From the NCBI GenBank assembly GCA_963921935.1, contig OY998175.1, forward strand, positions 151,767,309 to 151,831,308: 64,000 nucleotides of DNA, in the 5' to 3' direction. Source of the DNA: Galeruca laticollis (Eukaryota > Arthropoda > Insecta > Coleoptera > Chrysomelidae). Both the position numbers and the translations under genes were made by a program. Positions 1-11,290 of the stretch are shown piece after piece. The stretch's first letter is position 1. Each line of letters begins with the position of its first letter. Under the pieces are notes generated by a model, which worked only from the letters and a program-made list of their open reading frames with translations, had not been told where the DNA came from and ran no database searches.

Positions 1-1765
1 ATTGTAAAAATTATTTTCTGTCCCCTTAATATAATGTTCCATTAGATAATGATTTCGATTTGGCAACGCTGCTTCAATAGTCGACAAGGTTATTCTTGTT
101 AATTTCCATTGGTTAGGATCATCCGTGACCCTACAACTCACTAGACGCTAGTAGAAATGTCTAGTGGTTGAGGCGTTGACGTGCCTTGCAGGCGATGTGC
201 TGATGCTGTTGGGTGGGTGTGCTTACATTTAAATACACATACGAAATAAAATTTGCTAGTGATGATCAGTTGCTGTTCCTACGCTGTGCTGAGAGGAGAG
301 ATACGACATTTATCATTTTTATTTGAAGTCTCCTAGATAAATTGGATGACATCATTCTGGTAGTACTGCTTATTTGTAGACGGTTCATTAATGAACTAGC
401 TATTTAAGAGGGAGCGAGTCAGTGGAGACTGTAAAGTATATTTTATCATAGAAAATCATCTAGAATTTTTTGGAGGCAGCAAAATATATCCTAAACAATT
501 TTACTAGTTATTTAAGAGGGAGCGAGACTATTAAGTATATTTTATTAGCAGACTTTCTTTACTGGCCATCTTATATTGAAGATCAAGAAAATATGTCAAT
601 CTGTTTTGAACATTTTAAGAACATTCGGATAATTCTCAACTGTTTGGAAATTCTAGTTGAAAAGCCAAAATGATAGTGCTGTCGGATTCGTAGTTATTTG
701 CATTACAGAGGAAGACATACTTTTAAAATAACGGTTGGTGTCAGTCCAGCTGAGATTCTTACCTTTATTTCTAAATGTTATGGTGGGGATGCTTGGATGA
801 AGCAATTTTTCAACAGAATAATTTTGTTGAACTTCTTTATCCTTTTCAAGATAGTGTGATGATAGACAAAGGCTTTTTAATTTATGAAATATAAATATAA
901 TTTAAATATCATAAGACCACATTTTTTAAGAAAAAAATAGAACAATTTACTAATAATAAAGTAAAAGAAAACACTTATTTCGAAAGCAATTGTCGAACAG
1001 CTTTATACCCTTCGTTAATAAGATTACATTAGTAATATCTGCAATGGTAAATTAACAAAATTCTGTTTTAGGTGAAGATAAGCTTTTAAAAGAAAATCTT
1101 GAAGAAAACCTTTAATAACAATTGTATTTTTAGTAGTATAAAGTAAAATAGTTTTTATTTAAAAGAAAGCATAATTCCTGACAAAATTTTATTTCAACTA
1201 CATAAAATGGTGAATCCCAAAAATAATTCAACGGGTAATCAAAATAACTTAAATTATAAAATTCTTTAAAAATTAAAAACTAATTAAATCGTTTGAAACA
1301 AAATTCATCTAACGTTTTTCTTAAGATTTGTGTAATTAAAACATTTAAAAAAAGAATTATTTTACAAATTATGTAATTTGTTATTTAAATATTTTTACCA
1401 GTGTTTTCACGAACATAATGCAACATTTTATTAAAATAGTAGTTGTATACACTAAATTTTTGGTAAACTGCTCGCAAAGTGATCCCTAATGTTTGGAAAA
1501 GTTCTGATTTGGTTAAATATAAAACCAAATCACACAGTGGTAAATTTAAAATTGCCAGCCCTAACTCTATCTGTCCATAATATTGATGTTTTTGGTTTAA
1601 GGTTATTTCAGACTCTGGCGAAATTTACAAATATGAACAGCAGTGAACAAAATCAATGAAATCTTTGACAATACCTAAAAAATATATATTTTATACAAAA
1701 AAATGAAACATGAATATCTTTGGAATAAATATTTTTCTGTAACTGCTATCAAAAGTAGCGTATTT
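1..1765. other. AT-rich stretch without a recognised gene
   Basis: I find no family signature on either strand. The longest open frame is 67 codons at 470-673 (+); its product matches nothing I know and it is probably chance. The segment at 400-418 recurs nearly unchanged at 508-526 (core TTTAAGAGGGAGCGAG), a local duplication about 108 bp apart. The rest is AT-rich sequence with short homopolymer runs. Confidence 0.5.
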
Positions 1766-2270
1766 CTCATAGCACACTTAATTTCAAAACCATATGTTGC
1801 TCATACTGTGCGAAATATTATTTTTCACGACACTTTGCCCACACTACATACATTTATATGGAGAGTCCAGTAGGGGATACTCGATGCCTAGCCGCTTCCA
1901 GCAGGGGATCCTCGATGCCTAGACTTTTTCTACAAAACTATTTACTTGTTTTCTTTAAATTTGTGGTGTTGTAAAAAAAGTATAGTGTGCAACATGAGGG
2001 AAATAGTATAATGTGCAACAAGTGGGGAAAGTTCAACTTTTCTCACATGTTGCACACTATACTTTTTCTACAACTGCACAAATTCAAAGAATTAAAGTTA
2101 ATAGTTTTGTAGAAAAAGCATCGAGGATCCCTTGCTTAAAGCGGCTAGGCATCGAGTATCCCCTACTAGATTCTCCATATATATGTATGTAGTGTGGGCA
2201 AAGTGCCGTGAGAAATGATATTTCTCACAGTACGAGCAACATATGGTTTTGAAATTAAGTAAGCTATGAG
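1766..2270. repeat. 505-bp imperfect palindrome (foldback element)
   Basis: The two halves are reverse complements of each other around a centre near 2018-2021. The left arm begins CTCATAGCACACTTAATTTC and the right arm ends with its complement. Both arms contain the blocks for CATATGTTGCTC, GTGTGGGCAAAGTG, GATACTCGATGCCTAG, GGATCC(T/C)(C/T)GATGC and TATAGTGTGCAACATG. Arms are about 250 bp with scattered mismatches. No coding frame is present. Related sequence occurs at 33360-33460. It looks like a foldback or MITE-type non-autonomous element, or a tail-to-tail pair of one repeat. Confidence 0.8.
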
Positions 2271-2280
2271 AACAGTTTGT

Positions 2281-2535
2281 TTTCTACCTGTAGCGATCGG
2301 TTGTCGAGTGCGAGTGTTGGAAAAAGTGGTCAGTTTGCTGATAAGTAGATTCTAGTTAATTTAAATTGTATAGGTTAAATACATAGGTACTGTTAGTTGA
2401 TTATCAATATTATTATTTTTTGAAATGGACGGCAATACAGGCGGGGATGACCCGCCTGATAAAGATAAAAATACTAATAATATTATTAAACCTAATTATG
2501 ATCTTAACAATAATTATCAATCCACCGGTAATTGA
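2281..2535 (+). other. Possible 5' fragment of a non-LTR retroposon with a 36-codon frame
   Basis: An ATG at 2425 opens a 36-codon frame ending TGA at 2533. It encodes a Gly/Asp/Pro- then Asn-rich peptide starting MDGNTGGDDPPDK, a composition I associate with the start of Jockey-like ORF1 proteins, but there is no diagnostic domain. The upstream bases (GTCGAGTGCGAGTGTTGG) resemble those near 33370 on the other strand. Harbinger sequence takes over at 2591. This is a weak call; it could be unrelated sequence. Confidence 0.25.
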
Positions 2536-2697
2536 CCATATTTTGTAATGATAGAACATACAGATCAAAATGTTGGCAGATTGTTTCCAATAAGGCCCGT
2601 TTCAGAAAGGACCGATGATCAGTGCTGATGGTCGGTCGCTGCCGATCATCGGTCGAGTAAATTGTTTTCACATTAACGCGTATCATCAGTTGTAAAC

Positions 2698-4755
2698 ATG
2701 TATCTGAGAAGTAAACAGCATCGCGTTGTTGTCGCTTTGTGTGTAAAAAGATTAATTTAAAAACAAAAACAAAAACGAAAATCCAGAAGGATATGGGTCC
2801 ATCCTTTATGTCTACAAAGACCAATAAAACTGCACTACAAGCTAGAAGACGATCTAAAATTTGCAGACCGTAACAGAGTTTCAATTTCTTCAGTGGAAAG
2901 ATTGAGTGTTGCTCTAAGGTAAGATTTTTGAAAATATTTTGTAAATATTCAATAATAATTATTATGGCAATGAATTATTTATGTTTTATTGATTTCATAA
3001 AAATATAATTAAATATTATTTATACATTCCGGCCAACATTTACCCCTGTCAACTCCAATAAAGTAGATCGGTCCATTCCGTTGTGTTTGTCTTCAATAGG
3101 TGAATATTCTTGCGCCGGTATATTGGGGGAAGAATATCCATATTCATTCGATGATAGAGGTGAAGAAACATAAGAGACTGTCGACTGGGGTCTTACATTA
3201 ATATCAGAATATCCAGAAGCGGAATTAGATAAAAACGGTTGTGGATAATTTGAAATAGCATTAGGAAATGTTACTGATGCAGAGTTGACATTATACTGTG
3301 GATACGAAACACGTCTCTGACTGGAAATGTTTAAAATCTGGGAATTATTTCGGGCAGTATACATTTGTGAAATACTGGGGACATTTTTATTTCCATCATG
3401 ATTCGAAGCACTTCTGCACGAAATTGTAACGATTTCTCTTCTTCAAAGGTATCTAATGTTGGCAACAAGGATTCAAGAAACGCCCTATTACCATTGTCTT
3501 CAGATTTTTTTGAATTGCTCATGAACTCCATTAGCATTTCATCAATATCTTGTTTTTTTACGCCTCTTTGGTTTAGTACTTACACGTTCTTCTTCATGAA
3601 CAGATTCGTTTATGGGATCCTCAATTTCAGACAAATCTACTACATTTTGACTTTCTTCCATATTAAAGTTTGTGTCAGTTTCATTTATGCCCAAAGTTTT
3701 ATTTAAAAACTTTAAATTTTCAAAATAAATATATTTTTTATATGTCTTCGCAGCTTGACCTGATTTTGAAGTTTTGATCTATCTCTGCGGTAGGCATCTC
3801 GAGCTGATTTCCATCGTTGTTGAATCAATTTAACTGTAAAAAATATATATAATGAAAATTTGTTTTATATTTGCAATGAGAATTTTTTATTTGTTATTTC
3901 TTCCAATTCTAATTCATTATATTTATTTTTAATTCTTATACACTACAATTATGATTTTGATTTTAGGTATTTGGCCACTGGAAATACATTTACTGACCTA
4001 CATTTTACGTTCAGAATGGGCATATCAACAATCAGTGGTATTGTAGAGCTTGTATGTGACAGTATTTGGAAGCATCTATCCCCTGAATGTTTTCCTGAGC
4101 CTTCAAAAAATCAATGGTTAGAAATTGCACGTGGGTTTGCTCAGCATGCTAATTTTCCAAATTGTCTTGGCGCAGTCGACGTGAAGCACATGAGGATTAT
4201 CAAACCAATTCATAGCGGCTCAGACTTTTTTAATTATAAAAAGTATTTTTCTATAGTACTCTTAGCCACTTTGCGATGCTAATTACTGTTTTACATATAT
4301 TGATGTAGGTGCGTATGAAAAATTTTCGGATTCCAATATATTTAAACATGGCAAATTTTGGCAAAAAATGCAAACAAAAAATTTAAGCACTCCAGACGAC
4401 GCACCTCCACAAGGCTATGACAAATCACTGCTCTTTGTTTTTATTGAAGACGAAGCTATTCCTCTGTTATCAAATTTGATGCGTCCATATGCTCGAAAGA
4501 ATTTAAATTATAAAAAAAAGGTTTATAACTACCGCCATACACGAGCTAGGCGATTTATTGAATGTTCATTTGGAGTGGAGAATTTTTCACAGGCCCATTA
4601 ATGTATCACTTAAACTTGCAAAAAACATTACTAAATTTTGCTGTGCCTTGCACAATTATGTATGTGCAAGAGATGGTTATGCTTTCCATCATACATTATC
4701 AATAAAAGGCTTAACAGACTTGCGTAATAAAACAACGCTAACTAGATCTGCTTGA
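2698..4755 (+). pseudogene. Harbinger transposase (DDE_Tnp_4-like), two exons, broken
   Basis: Transposase that would cut and join element ends. Exon 1 runs from the ATG at 2698 to a donor at 2919 (AAG|GTAAGA) and encodes an RRIWVHPL motif typical of the family. Exon 2 starts after TTTTAG at 3967 and the split arginine codon is restored exactly. Catalytic motifs are visible: GAVDVKH (first Asp), CDANYCFTYIDVGAY (second region) and EDEAIPL (acidic third region), followed by LMRPY and an RARRFIE stretch. Breaks: an in-frame TAA at 2758-2760, a 1-nt shift near 4270, and a second shift near 4575 after RFIECSFGV. The intron (2919-3966) contains antisense MADF-BESS coding sequence. Family identity is firm; the intron is inferred from frame and splice sites. 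Confidence 0.8.
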
Positions 4756-5632
4756 AATGTTCGAATTATTTTGTAAGTCCAGTTTGGAAAAGTTTCATGG
4801 CAGGATTCAAAAATATAACTTAAGTTTTTGTCAGATTTCCTAATTGCATTCAAAAAAGGGCGTAGTCCTGAGCTAATTACATGAAGAGAAATCATGTGGA
4901 TTCGAATAATAACATGTATTAATTGTTTTGAAGTCACAAGATGTTAGCTTTAAAAATCGTATATCAAATATAAATTATACAACCTCTAGCCAATATTATT
5001 GACAGTGTTATTTTTAGTGATAATAGTCTAATTTAGCCCCAATTATATTAAAATTATCAAGTCCAGTGACTGTTAATATGCAAAAATAGGTACAGGTGTA
5101 CCCTACAGTTTTTGCTAGTACTCCCCTACGCAAACGGACGTTATAATTTTAATATGTTTTGGGCTAAATAAATAGGCCCTTATCCAGAAAGCTGCAAAAT
5201 TTCAACAAAATTGGCAAACAATATTCATGATTATCGTCAAAAACACTTTTTTTAAGTTTATTACCCTATATCTTGAAAATTGTGCATTTCCGCATCTGCA
5301 CATATTCACATTCACCTTTTTTAATAAAATTATCTCAGGAATTCGCACTTATTTTTTTATGTACGCAGTATTAGGATAGGAAACACCCTGTATTTATATA
5401 ACTTCGCAGGAATGTTTTAAGGACCGTTTTCTATTTTGTATGATTGTAAAATAAAATCCTAGAATCGAGCGTATAATTTTCAATTTAATCCTATAATATT
5501 CCTAGTCGATCCCTAGTTAAATGTTTATTAAATACTTACTTGCTTCTTGCTGTTGTGTCTCATCAAGATTCACGAAGTTATGAAACAGAATATTTCAGCC
5601 ACTTCATTCCAAGCCTTATTTTTTGCATCACG
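3020..5632 (-). pseudogene. MADF-BESS protein of the Harbinger element, broken, exon 1 truncated
   Basis: Second protein of Harbinger elements, a DNA-binding partner that helps the transposase. The 3' exon (3020-3833) follows an acceptor (TTACAG on the minus strand, at 3834-3835). It encodes QQRWKSARDAYRRD and KKYIYFENLKFL of a MADF domain, an acidic linker, then a BESS-like segment (FLESLLPTL, MMEIKM) and a Ser/Tyr/Pro-rich tail. The 5' exon (5540-about 5632) encodes RDAKNKAWNEVAEIL and ends in a donor (A|GTAAGT); joining these ends keeps the frame. Three 1-nt shifts are visible near 3770, 3550 and 3400. The N-terminus is cut off by the LINE. The intron (3834-5539) holds the transposase's second exon. 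Confidence 0.72.
4756..5539. other. Harbinger non-coding / MADF intron sequence
   Basis: No coding family signature. An open frame at 4689-4937 (-) is antisense to and beyond the transposase end and has no recognisable domain. The segment ACACCCTGTAT near 5384 resembles ends of several insect DNA transposons, but no partner repeat was found. Confidence 0.4.
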
Positions 5633-7714
5633 ATAACTTTGGTGATATTGCGTCTCCTTGTCTAACTCCTCTGCTGGTGTGCCCTCATATATCCTAACTC
5701 TCGCTTTGGCTTCCCTATATATATTTGCTAGGGTCTCAATATATGGCTTGTCGACCCCTTGTTCTGTTAGGGCATTTATTACTGCTCTGGGATATATAGA
5801 GTCGAATGCTTTCTCAAAGTCGATGAAGGCTAGTGCTAGTGGTTGGTTGTATTCTTTGGTTCGACTGATAACCTCTTTGAGGGTATGGATGTGATCTATT
5901 GTACTGAAGCCTTTGCGGAATCCAGCCTGTTCTCGTGGTTGGGCCGAGTCTAGTGTATTTTGTATTCTGTTGTGAATGATCTTTGTGAATACCTTGTACG
6001 TCACTGGTAGTAGACTTATTGGTCTGTAGTTCTTAATGTCTTCTTTGCTGCCTTTCGTGTGGATCAACACTATAAGGGCGCTGTTCCACTCTTTAGGTAT
6101 GCTCCTGGACATCAGACAGTTCGTGTATAGTTTGGCAAGGTACTTCCATGTTTTAGCTCCTGCATATTTGAGTATTTCGGTCGTGATGCCGTGATTTCCC
6201 GCTGCTTTGCCATTTTTCATGCTTTTCAGTGCCATTTCTACTTCCTCCACCAAAACTTCTGGTATGGCATCTTCTGAGTGTTCTATTATTTCTTCCAAAT
6301 TTTCAGGGGCCTTGTATAGGTCTCCATAGAATTTGGCTACCAGGTCTATTATTTCATTCCTGTCTGTGGTTCTTGTGTTTCCATCAGTTAATGCAACTAT
6401 CTGTCTTTTCCCTATTATTAGTGCCCTTTTTGCATTTTTGTAGCTTTTACGGTTTTCTATTGTTGTTTGTACCAGTTTCTCGTTGTAATTCCTGATATCT
6501 TCTGCGATTTTCTTTCGTATCATCTTGCACAGTTCGGTGTATTCAATTCTTTGAATGTTTGTTGTCTTTTTCATTTCTCTTCGTTTTTGTAATAGTGCTT
6601 TTGTTTCCGGAGTTAGTTTTTTGTGTTCACCTCGTTGTTGCAGACCTCCCACTTCTACGGCGCAGTTTCGAATTGTGTCCATCAGTTCAGGGTTGTTATA
6701 TTCAACTTTTTGTAGTCTTTCTTCCTGTAGTGCTTCATATTGGTGAGAGTTCTCTCTCAGCCTTTCGTTGTTTATGTTTTTCGTTGTGTTGGTTTTGATT
6801 AGTCTTGACCTTTCTAGTTTTATATCTAAGACCAGTCGAGCTCTAATTAGTCGATGGTCGCTTCCTGTAGTGAACTTGTTGAGCGTGCTTAGATCTTTTA
6901 CTGTGTTAATTTTATTGGTGAGGATAAAGTCTATTTCGTTTCTGATAGTTGCACCGGGGCCTTCCCACGTCCATTTCCTGTTAGGGTTCTTCTTGAAGAA
7001 GGAGTTTGCCACATACATGTTCTGAAAGTGTGCGAACTGTATTAATCTCTCTCCTCTTTCATTCCTTTATCCAAATCCATATTTCCCCATTCCTTTTTCT
7101 TGGTCTTTCCTGTGTCCTACTTTGGCATTAAAGTCTCCCATTATGTATTTGAAGTGACTATTGTCGTTGCTGAGCGCTTGGGTTATTTCATTATAGAATT
7201 CTTCTATTTCGTCGTCACTATGGCTGATTGTTGGGGCGTATACCTGAATAATCTGGATAGTATATCTTTTGGAGAGTCTTAGTGTTATGCTGGCTACTCT
7301 GTCTGAGGTGCTTGTTATCCTTATGATTCTATTTTTCCAGGTTTTCTTAATTAGGAATCCTACTCCGCTTGTTCTTCCTGTTGGTGTTCCTTGGTGGTAT
7401 AGAAGATTCCCTGATTCAAGTTCTATGAGTTCTTCATTTTTTCGTCTTACTTCGCTAATGCCCATAATATCCCACTTTATTTTTGCTGCCTCTGTTTCCA
7501 GTTCCATAATCCTAACTTGATTAGAGAGTGTACGGCAGTTATAAGTTGCTAGGTGTAATGTAGTCAATGGGTAGTGGTTTAGACTCCGCAGATTCTTAGC
7601 ACCCTCTGCCCTCGTGGCTGGTTCCCAGGATCTACCCCTCCTAGGGCCCTTCGGGCTTACGGAGAATGAGGGCCGTAACTTGTCCTTGTCTGTCATGCTG
7701 GGGTTGTGAGGCGT
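5632..7714 (-). mobile_element. RTE-like LINE, 3'-truncated
   Basis: Non-LTR retrotransposon ORF starting at ATG 7694-7696. An AP-endonuclease domain comes first (LATYNCRTLSN, GISEVRR, VYAPT, MGDFNAKVG, later NEIDFILTN and GSDHRLI). The reverse transcriptase follows (IVLIHTKGSKEDIKNYRPIS, QAGFRKGFSTIDHI, AFIDFEKAFDS). One in-frame TAA at 7067-7069 interrupts the endonuclease; otherwise the frame is open to about 5660. A 1-nt shift then leads into RQGDAISPKL of RT, after which the LINE stops at about 5632 and MADF coding sequence begins. The catalytic (F/Y)ADD part and 3' end are missing, so this copy could not retrotranspose. Resemblance to the insect RTE/BovB group (craniofacial-development-protein-2-like ORFs) is by eye. 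Confidence 0.85.
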
Positions 7715-7736
7715 ATATATATATATATATATATTT
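7714..7736. repeat. Short TA microsatellite at Penelope left end
   Basis: A GTATATAT... run separates the LINE 5' leader from the left Penelope repeat. A longer TA array sits at the right end of the same Penelope element (11294-11352). Confidence 0.8.
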
Positions 7737-8112
7737 TTAGTTTTGTTTTTTTTTCTTGAACCTTATTTCATTATATATTTTTTTGGAAAAATTTTTCTTG
7801 GGATTGTAGGTTCCTAGTTAAACAAATCAAATGGTTTTTTTGGCTTTAATTAACATTTTTGTTTTTGTTTACGTTTCGGACATATCGTGTCCTTCATCAG
7901 AACATAATTCTACAAATAGATGACAAAAAATTAACAATTTATACATTACATATGTCTATCCTAAAAATAACTTACCATAAAACAAGAGCTTGGCGAGCGC
8001 ATGTTAAAATATGTTAAAATACACGAAAACAATCATTTTTATTAAAAACATTCAGTATCGATATAAAACCCACATACAACTGCCAGTACACTACATTATA
8101 TTATGACAATAA
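7731..8112 (-). repeat. Penelope 1 left pLTR
   Basis: The first 213 bp match 10771-10983 in direct orientation with one or two differences. The segment from about 7770 to 8112 matches 10984-11296 as its reverse complement. It contains the motif CGTTTCGGACATATCGTG, which on the minus strand is part of a hammerhead-like core. Confidence 0.85.
7872..7900 (-). ncRNA. Hammerhead-like ribozyme core in left pLTR
   Basis: The minus strand reads CTGATGA, then a 5-bp stem (GGACA/TGTCC) with loop CGATA, then GAAACG. These are the conserved hammerhead core blocks. Compared with the consensus there is one extra A between CTGATGA and the stem. A possible short stem III (ACGU with AUGU downstream) ends in GUU. 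Penelope-like elements are known to carry hammerhead motifs in their pLTRs; activity of this one is untested. Confidence 0.6.
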
Positions 8113-8328
8113 TTACTTCTTAAAAGGAACAAAATTTTCTATTGTTAGTAAATAGAACTAGTTCTTTTTTTGTATTGTATTCAGCAATTGTGATGGAACA
8201 AGGTTTTTAATACACATCAATTTTTGTCTTTGAAAAAAATTTTTTTTTACTGATGTTATTATAGTATAAGGATTTAGAAATATTACAGGATGTCATTTCA
8301 TTTATAGACAATGCACCGGAAAAGACAT

Positions 8329-10764
8329 CTATTTGATTAAATTAACATAAATTTTTGATAAATTATTTGTGTCAGATTTAGCATTAATAGAATATGGGTT
8401 TTTTTGGATTTCTATCATTTCATAGACTTCTCTTTTTTTGGTGGCTTTCAATTCTCAATATTTTTGTGCTGTCATAGTCAAATGTGTGTTTGTGTTCAGA
8501 ACTATGATTTGTCAGGGCTGTTCTGTTTTTTTATCATACTTGTGGCCATTTAGGCGGTTTTTAAGATATTGACTTGTCTGTCCAATATATACACCTTTAC
8601 AGTCTTTGCAAGGGATCTCATAGATGACATTGCTTTTTTTTTCTTTGGGAATTTTTGATTTTAGTTTACTAAAATTTGATTTTAAAAGATTATGTCCCTT
8701 GTGAGACACTGTTATGTTGTGATCTTTGAAAATGCTTCCAATTTTTTCTGAAAGTCCGGAAACGTATGGTAAAGAGAGATATTTTTTTTGGGGTGAATTG
8801 TGTGAAATATTTTTATGTTGAGTTTGATTGTAAAAGAGGTATATACGGTTTTTAAATATTGTATTAATTAGTTTACTTGGGTAATCATTTAGACAGAGAG
8901 CTTCTTTAGCTTTTTTTATGGCGTTCTCTCGGTATTCGTAATCAGAAAGTTTTATGGCTCGATCTGCGAGTCCTATGACAACTGATTTTTTTTGAGACAT
9001 CGGGTGTTGAGAATTAAAATTCACGTATCTAGACGACCACGTATCTTTTGTGTACCATTCAGTTTTAATCGTGTTGTTAATGTGGTGAAGAGTTAAGTCT
9101 AAAAAATTTATTTTATTTTGTTGTTCTCTCTCAACAGTAAATTGCAATTTGTTGTGGAAGCTATTGAAATTGTCAAGAACATTTTCTACTTTGTTTACTG
9201 GTACTAGTGCTATACAATCATCAACGTACCTAAAGAAAAAAGGAACTTGGTACTCCAAGTTTCCAATTATGGATTCTTCCAGATCTTCCATAACCAGTTG
9301 TGCAATTGCGCTTGAGATAGATGCTCCCATTGCACAACCATCTGTTTGTTTGAAAAACCTCTCTCCATATACAAAATATGTAGAGTTTAATGTAAGGTTC
9401 ACCGCTTCCAAAAATTCATTAAGAGGTATGTCAGTATGTGATTCAATTTCATCCCATTTTTTTATTATTACATTTCTGGCTAAGTCAAAGGGTATGTTTG
9501 TATATGATGATATTACATCTAATGATATAAGTGTGTGATTATTTGGTAATACTATATTTTTAATTTTATTTTTAAAGTCGAAAGAATCTTTGATGTAATA
9601 TTTGTTCTGGCCTACAACATTTTGTAATATATTTTTCAGGAACTTAGACAGATTTTCAAAAGGTGATTGGATACACGACACAATGGGTCTAAGGGGAATA
9701 CCTCTTTTGTGTAATTTTGGTAATCCATAAATTCTTGGTGGTTGAGAGTTTAAAATTTTAAGTTTTTTTGCAGTATTCGGTGATATATACATGTTATTTT
9801 CCCAGTGAGATATTAAGTCGTTATGTTTTTTTTGGTACACGTTAGTAGGATCGTTTTTTAGTTCTTTATATGTATCACCATTCTGTAATATATCGTTCAT
9901 TTTATTGTCATATTCCATGTTGGACATAATTACTGTTTTATTAGACTTATCAGGTTTTAGAATTTTCAAATGATCATTTGCTTTTAGGAATGACCTAGTT
10001 TTTTTCGCTTTAATGATTAACTTTTGTTGTTGTTTATCCCTTATTTTATTTTTATTGGACTTGGTTTTGTGGTTGGTCAATAAATTACAACATTTAGATC
10101 TCAGATTATCTTTACGATCTGAGAGCAGGTTTGTTATTGCGACCTCAATATTAGTAATAATATCAGAAATAGGCAAGTCTTCTGCTTTTTCATATGGCAG
10201 AGCAAAGTTTGGCCCCAGACTAAGAATCTCCGACACATAATCAGGAATTACAGTGTCAGTCAGGTTCTCAATCCAGTCAGAAGTGTCTTTTGATGTGTTT
10301 TTGGTTTTCCTATTTAAAAGTTCAATTTTTTTTATATTTTTCTGTCTAATTTTCAGAAAGATTGTTTCAATTTTTGAAGTTTCTCTTGATATAAACTGGT
10401 CTAAAATTTGTTGCGGTAAAATCGCTTGTAAATGTTTAGTTATTTTTGTTATTTCATTCTGTAAAATTATTAAATGCTTTGTCGTATCAGTAATCAATAA
10501 GTTTAATGTTTTTTGTACAAAGGCTTCTTTGACACGCTCGCAAAACTCCCGTTCGAGGCTTTTACAATTGAACGATAGGTGTTTAGTTTTAAATTTTAAA
10601 AATACAGGTGTAAGACAATCATTTTTACACCTCAGCAAAAATATTCTGCGGTTTTTTTGTTTACATTGCTTAAGGCAAAGCTTAGAGTACAACTTCAGTT
10701 GCATTACTGTGTCCTCTCCATATTGTGTATTAATAGTAGAATATGATAGCATATCTTCTCCCAT
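8329..10764 (-). pseudogene. Penelope reverse transcriptase with GIY-YIG endonuclease, C-terminal frameshifts
   Basis: A 750-codon open frame from ATG 10762-10764 carries a Lys-rich N-terminal region, then the RT with landmarks PRIYGLPKLHKRGIPLRPI, ISLDVISSYTNIP, GCAMGASISS and catalytic RYVDD (about residue 515). The GIY-YIG nuclease follows (VIYEIPCKDCKGVYIGQTSQ, then KNRLNGH). The open frame ends at 8512, but coding similarity carries on after a 1-nt loss near 8525 in an A-run (minus strand). After a second shift near 8400 it reaches a natural-looking stop at 8329-8331 (EMIEIQKN and SINAKSDTNNLS are family-typical). RT and nuclease core are intact; only the nuclease tail is frame-shifted. 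It would copy the element's RNA at a nicked target. Confidence 0.88.
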
Positions 10765-10770
10765 GCTTAC

Positions 10771-10983
10771 TATATTTTTAGTTTTGTTTTTTTTTCTTGA
10801 ACCTTATTTCATTATATATTTTTTTGGAAAAATTTTTCTTGGGATTGTAGGTTCCTAGTTAAACAAATCAAATGGTTTTTTTGGCTTTAATTAACATTTT
10901 TGTTTTTGTTTACGTTTCGGACATATCGTGTCCTTCATCAGAACATAATTCTACAAATAGATGACTAAAAATTAACAATTTAT
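10771..10983 (-). repeat. Penelope 1 upstream pLTR, partial direct copy
   Basis: Direct copy of 7731-7944, lying just upstream of the RT start on the minus strand. It is cut short where the inverted copy begins. Confidence 0.85.
10912..10941 (-). ncRNA. Hammerhead-like ribozyme core in upstream pLTR
   Basis: Identical core to the one at 7872-7900: CTGATGA, GGACA/TGTCC stem, GAAACG on the minus strand. It lies upstream of the Penelope ORF and on the same strand. Confidence 0.6.
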
Positions 10984-11290
10984 TGTCATAATATAATGTA
11001 GTGTGGGTTTTATATCGATACTGAATGTTTTTAATAAAAATGATTGTTTTCGTGTATTTTTACATATTTTAACATGCGCTCGCCAAGCTCTTGTTTTATG
11101 GTAAGTTATTTTTAGGATAGACATATGTAATGTATAAATTGTTAATTTTTTGTCATCTATTTGTAGAATTATGTTCTGATGAAGGACACGATATGTCCGA
11201 AACGTAAACAAAAACAAAAATGTTAATTAAAGCCAAAAAAACCATTTGATTTGTTTAACTAGGAACCTACAATCCCAAGAAAAATTTTTC

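Larger units (their letters stand above)
2591..5632. mobile_element. PIF/Harbinger DNA transposon, decayed
   Basis: The locus holds both proteins expected of a PIF/Harbinger element: a DDE transposase (+) and a MADF-BESS DNA-binding accessory protein (-). The left end probably starts at 2594 with GGCCCGTTTC preceded by TAA, matching the family's habit of TWA target duplications. I could not find the matching right inverted repeat. The right part is replaced by a LINE at about 5632, inside the first known exon of the MADF gene. Coding exons of the two genes alternate along the element. All frames are broken, so the copy is dead. Confidence 0.75.

Noticed and set aside
470..673. 67-codon open frame on the plus strand
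   Set aside because: No domain, no splice or promoter context, and length expected by chance in AT-rich DNA.
2504..2884. 126-codon open frame on the minus strand
   Set aside because: It is antisense to the recognisable Harbinger transposase exon 1 and shows no family signature of its own.
6229..7520. Several plus-strand open frames of 60-88 codons
   Set aside because: Shadows of the RTE-like LINE on the minus strand.
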